Shown here: positions 61,642 through 64,000 of the stretch, piece after piece
How positions within the stretch are numbered: position 1 is the stretch's first letter
Layout of the letters: every line of letters begins with the position of its first letter
NCBI RefSeq assembly: GCF_901447495.1
Contig: NZ_CABDWS010000001.1
Location: 1 to 64,000 of the forward strand
DNA: 64,000 nt
Direction: 5' to 3'
Source of the DNA: Haloimpatiens lingqiaonensis
GTDB taxonomy: Bacteria > Bacillota > Clostridia > Clostridiales > Clostridiaceae
Notes under the pieces: model-generated
Databases searched by the model: none
What the model saw: the letters and a program-made list of their open reading frames with translations, nothing else
Told to the model about the DNA's origin: nothing
Made by a program: the position numbers and the translations under genes

Positions 61642-62040
61642 TTACTTAGCTCCCTTAGAAACCTTATAGGCCTGATCCCACATATCCTTTACATCCTCAA
61701 TAAGCGGTATCACTTCATTCATTATATCTACATCTTTTTTTATATTAGCCTGTACCAATCTATCTACTATAAATTGATATACTGATACTAAATTCTTGGC
61801 CCATTCTCCGCCTCTGTTCACATCTAGAGTTACTATTAATTCATAAAATATATTTTGAGTCTTTACTATATTTTCGTGTGCTTTTTTTATATCTTTATCC
61901 ACTATAGCTTGTCTAGCTATTTTTGAAAACTTAACCGCTCCATCTACCAGCATCAATAAAAGCTGCTCTTTTGAAGCAAAATTTACACTGTTACTTTTGT
62001 AGGCATTATATGCATTTGCATTTCCACCGTACATTCTCAT
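61642..62040 (-). CDS. fliS: Flagellin export chaperone FliS
   Basis: This 132-residue four-helix protein begins NAYNAYKSNSVNFASKEQLLLMLVDGAVKFSKIARQAI and contains HENIVKTQNIFYELIVTLDVNRGGEWAKNLVSVYQFIVDRLVQANIKKD, diagnostic for FliS. FliS binds the disordered flagellin C terminus and delivers it for export; in B. subtilis it also promotes FliW release from flagellin. Five bases after the small orphan gene. Confidence 0.95.
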   Translation of the reverse strand: MRMYGGNANAYNAYKSNSVNFASKEQLLLMLVDGAVKFSKIARQAIVDKDIKKAHENIVKTQNIFYELIVTLDVNRGGEWAKNLVSVYQFIVDRLVQANIKKDVDIMNEVIPLIEDVKDMWDQAYKVSKGAK

Positions 62041-62045
62041 TCCTC

Positions 62046-62333
62046 CTATTTTCTTGTATCAATAAACATTCCTCTATTTTCACTACAATATTCCACTTCG
62101 TCCTTGTAGGCATCTACACCAACATCTTCTGATTTATATGCCTCCACTTCTATTTTTCCTTCACCTTTTTTAAACTTCTTAAGTTTATATGCAAAGCTTC
62201 TATCCTTAGGAGTATCCTGATTCTTTTCATGGTTTATTTTTATTTCGTCTTTTCTATGCACAACTCCTGACTTTGTAGTGTCTTTCACTCTTTGTCTAAG
62301 TTCTGTGTCTATTTTATTTAAGCGAAATTCCAT
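62046..62333 (-). CDS. Small flagellar-locus protein of unknown function
   Basis: This 95-residue protein, MEFRLNKIDTELRQRVKDTTKSGVVHRKDEIKINHEKNQ..., is not recognised. It is highly charged with no membrane helix. The C-terminal part GKIEVEAYKSEDVGVDAYKDEVEYCSENRGMFIDTRK is acidic and ends five bases before fliS, so the two are surely co-transcribed. A secreted or chaperone-related role would suit its place but has no direct support. Upstream lies a TAGGTACT repeat array, so the two starts next to it (this gene and flaG) sit in separate blocks. Confidence 0.75.
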   Translation of the reverse strand: MEFRLNKIDTELRQRVKDTTKSGVVHRKDEIKINHEKNQDTPKDRSFAYKLKKFKKGEGKIEVEAYKSEDVGVDAYKDEVEYCSENRGMFIDTRK

Positions 62334-62352
62334 AAAAACACCATCCTTATTT

Positions 62353-62384
62353 TAGGTACTAGGTGCTAGGTACTAGGTACTAGT
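62353..62384. repeat. TAGGTACTAGGTGC tandem repeat array
   Basis: Four imperfect copies of TAGGTAC/TAGGTGC lie between flaG and the small orphan gene, of the same family as at 26577-26643. Confidence 0.85.
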
Positions 62385-62418
62385 AAACATTAGTATCGTA
62401 ATTTGGTGGATAAAAATC

Positions 62419-62796
62419 CTAAGCTTTTTTATCCACGATGATTCCTATCATCTCGCACATTTTAGCAACCATGTCAAGTATTTTCTTTGGTGGTATTTCC
62501 TTTACTACTTCCTTTGTTTCATTGTCTACTATTCTTATTACGTATTCATTGAGTTTCTCGTGTTTTTCGTATTCTAAATGAGTATCTGCATTTTTTATTA
62601 ATTTGTTCAATCCATCCACCATGTTTTTCACTTCTTGTCCGTCTACCTTTATTTCCTTTTGAGCATAGGTTCCTTTAGACGCATTATTTGATAAACCTTC
62701 CATAACTACATTCTTTTGTGATTGTGGCAATACATCAGTTACTGGATTTACATTTAAAATACTCTGTCTTCCTTGACTTATTGAGTTGATTTCCAT
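62419..62796 (-). CDS. flaG: Flagellar protein FlaG
   Basis: About 125 residues. The FlaG domain is in the C-terminal half: LIKNADTHLEYEKHEKLNEYVIRIVDNETKEVVKEIPPKKILDMVAKMCEMIGIIVDKKA. The family is linked to filament length control and often adjoins fliD/fliS. The ATG at 62796 (MEINSISQGRQS) has GGGGTG six bases upstream; the GTG at 62805 lies inside that Shine-Dalgarno. Confidence 0.9.
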   Translation of the reverse strand: MEINSISQGRQSILNVNPVTDVLPQSQKNVVMEGLSNNASKGTYAQKEIKVDGQEVKNMVDGLNKLIKNADTHLEYEKHEKLNEYVIRIVDNETKEVVKEIPPKKILDMVAKMCEMIGIIVDKKA

Positions 62797-62814
62797 ATCA
62801 AACACCCCGTTTGT

Positions 62815-62882
62815 TAGGGGGCTAGGGGGCTGGAGGGCTAGGGGGCTAGTGAAAAACCCCTAGCGCTTAGCACCGCTAGCTC
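62815..62882. repeat. GGGCTAG tandem repeats and hairpins between flaG and csrA
   Basis: 62815-62850 holds four imperfect AGGGGGCT/GGAGGGCT units. GCTAGGGG and CCCCTAGC (to about 62863) can pair across GCTAGTGAAAAA. Together with the following GCGCTTAGCACCGCTAGC this is a very GC-rich island in an AT-rich context, and it may terminate csrA transcription. Confidence 0.65.
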
Positions 62883-63098
62883 CTATTTTTTTAGATTTTT
62901 AAGCATATCTATGTCAAAATTTAATGCGCTTTTATTTTCTTCTTCTACTTCTTTTAAAAGTTCTTTTCGCAATATGGCAACCTCTTTAGGTGCATTTATA
63001 GCTATTTTTACAGAGCCGCTTTCTATGTCTACTATACTTATTTCTATATTGTCTCCTAGAACTATGGATTCTCCTTTTTTTCTTTTAACCACTAACAT
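62883..63098 (-). CDS. csrA: Carbon storage/flagellin translation regulator CsrA
   Basis: This 71-residue protein, [55 protein letters not shown], has the conserved N-terminal VxRKxGES-like strand and the APKEVxILRKEL segment that bind GGA motifs in mRNA. In Firmicutes CsrA represses flagellin translation and is antagonised by FliW. It overlaps fliW by seven bases, giving coupled production of regulator and antagonist. Confidence 0.96.
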   Translation of the reverse strand: MLVVKRKKGESIVLGDNIEISIVDIESGSVKIAINAPKEVAILRKELLKEVEEENKSALNFDIDMLKNLKK

Positions 63099-63529
63099 TT
63101 ATCTGCCTCCTTAAAAATAGGCTGCTTTATCAAATATTTTTCATTATTTAATATTATTTGTTCCCCTAATTTTGATTTTATATTAATTACAATAGGGGCT
63201 CTTAAGTTAGTAGTTATATTAGTAACATCTGAATGTAGTGTAACTGTAGTTAAAACTAATACCTCTTCTGGAGAATTTATTTTTAATCTTTTTATTGTTT
63301 CTTCTGGTAGTTTAAATTCATAGTTTTCCTCCACAGCAAAGGGTGAAATTACCACAAGTCCTATTTCTCCATCTTCTATAGAATGAAGTACACTAAAAAT
63401 TTCATTTTCCTCCACTGGAAAGATTATAAATTTATTTAATTTCCCAAAGCCGCATATTCCTTTATTAAAACTTATTATATCGTCTTCTTTATATTCACGA
63501 ACTCCGTGATATTTTGTTTTTAGTTGCAT
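63092..63529 (-). CDS. fliW: Flagellar assembly factor FliW (CsrA antagonist)
   Basis: About 145 residues with FliW-typical [56 protein letters not shown]. FliW binds CsrA allosterically and is itself titrated by flagellin, forming a homeostatic switch. The ATG at 63529 (MQLKTKYHG) has AAAGGGGTG six bases upstream; the GTG at 63538 is part of the Shine-Dalgarno. Confidence 0.94.
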   Translation of the reverse strand: MQLKTKYHGVREYKEDDIISFNKGICGFGKLNKFIIFPVEENEIFSVLHSIEDGEIGLVVISPFAVEENYEFKLPEETIKRLKINSPEEVLVLTTVTLHSDVTNITTNLRAPIVINIKSKLGEQIILNNEKYLIKQPIFKEADKC

Positions 63530-63548
63530 GTAAAACACCCCTTTTTTT

Positions 63549-63573
63549 AGGTACTAGGTTCTAGGTGCTAGGT
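63549..63573. repeat. TAGGTACTAGGTTCTAGGTGC tandem repeat array
   Basis: Three to four imperfect 7-base units lie in the short gap between the flgL stop and fliW. Confidence 0.8.
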
Positions 63574-63575
63574 GC

Positions 63576-64000
63576 TTATCTAATGTAGTCTATTAGAGTT
63601 GGTTGAAGAACTCTAGCACTGGTTTGAAGTGAAGCTATATAGACTGTTTGGGCTGTAGCAAATTGCATTGTAGTTTCAGTAATGTCTATATCCTCAGTTT
63701 TTGAAAGTATCTCTGTCATATTAAAATTTTGATCCTTATTTTTTTCACTGGCACTTTCCATACTGTTTTGTTTTGCTCCCACTTCTGAACGAAGTTTTAA
63801 TATATTATTCATAGTATCACTTATATCCTTAAGATCTTCATTTACAAGCTTTTTAACTGAATCTGCATCTAAATCCGTTCCATCTTCATTTTTACCATCT
63901 AAGTGATTGACTATATTTTTAAATATATCCCTTAAATCCTTAGCTTGTCCAGTTGCATTTTTAAACTCTATTATATCTTTTGCCGATACATTATAAGTAA
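63576..64000 (-). CDS. flgL: Flagellar hook-filament junction protein FlgL (C-terminal part)
   Basis: The frame is open to the window edge, giving at least 141 residues; the N terminus lies outside. The C terminus is flagellin-like: ILSKTEDIDITETTMQFATAQTVYIASLQTSARVLQPTLIDYIR, characteristic of FlgL (HAP3). It forms the junction between hook and filament. It is followed by fliW-csrA, the order seen in B. subtilis. Confidence 0.9.
   Translation of the reverse strand, partial: TYNVSAKDIIEFKNATGQAKDLRDIFKNIVNHLDGKNEDGTDLDADSVKKLVNEDLKDISDTMNNILKLRSEVGAKQNSMESASEKNKDQNFNMTEILSKTEDIDITETTMQFATAQTVYIASLQTSARVLQPTLIDYIR

Overview
The window is very AT-rich and carries clostridial hallmarks: a fused FliR-FlhB gene, a meso-diaminopimelate-type MurE next to a sporulation-type penicillin-binding protein with PASTA repeats, a CBS-DRTGG family II pyrophosphatase, and Gram-positive ribosome binding sites. 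It most resembles a proteolytic Clostridium botulinum / C. sporogenes-like chromosome. The species is inferred from gene content and was not tested. Nearly everything is on the minus strand.

Layout. (1) 1-9406: the division and cell-wall cluster, read right to left as mraZ, rsmH, ftsL, spoVD-type PBP, murE, murF, mraY, spoVE/ftsW and a truncated ftsQ. It is headed by a sigma-A promoter and a four-copy 10-bp repeat that looks like the MraZ autoregulatory operator. (2) 9735-18367: ychF, a Lon-like protease with an apparently lost P-loop, an orphan small basic protein, a P-type calcium ATPase and a manganese-dependent pyrophosphatase. (3) 18513-43089: the main flagellar and motility cluster. It runs in transcription order flgB, flgC, fliE, fliF, fliG, fliH, fliI, fliJ, fliK, flgD, a small flagellar-operon protein, flgE, then flbD, motA, motB, fliL, fliO, fliP, fliQ, fliR-flhB, flhA, flhF, flhG, a PilZ protein, sigD, a SwrB-like protein, a 75-residue membrane protein with a probable ATT start, and two FlgG/FlgF-type rod genes. 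fliM, fliN and cheY are missing from their usual place. (4) 43364-59351: an accessory stretch inside the motility locus. It holds a short flagellin behind a sigma-D promoter, a heptad-repeat coiled-coil protein, a four-gene Wadjet-type SMC defence operon (jetD, jetA, jetB, jetC), a flavodoxin-ferredoxin protein, a Doc toxin-antitoxin pair, a truncated IS21 element among copies of a two-hairpin repeat, an orphan protein, and the main flagellin. The flagellin stop codon is followed directly by a group I intron and then a second, orphan copy of the flagellin 3' end. A four-helix-bundle protein lies upstream. (5) 59560-64000: filament-cap and late flagellar genes fliD, a FliT-like gene, fliS, an orphan gene, flaG, csrA, fliW and the 3' part of flgL.

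How it works together. The export gate (FliO, FliP, FliQ, FliR-FlhB, FlhA), its ATPase (FliH, FliI, FliJ), the MS ring and rotor protein, rod, hook, stator, sigma factor and filament proteins are encoded in sequence. CsrA and FliW sit beside the flagellin, whose leader has a GGA-in-loop hairpin plus a GGA-containing Shine-Dalgarno, which predicts CsrA repression of flagellin translation. The most unusual items are the intron and duplicated exon at the flagellin 3' end, the Wadjet operon embedded in a flagellar locus, the repeat/IS21 mosaic, and the noncanonical small ORF downstream of sigD.
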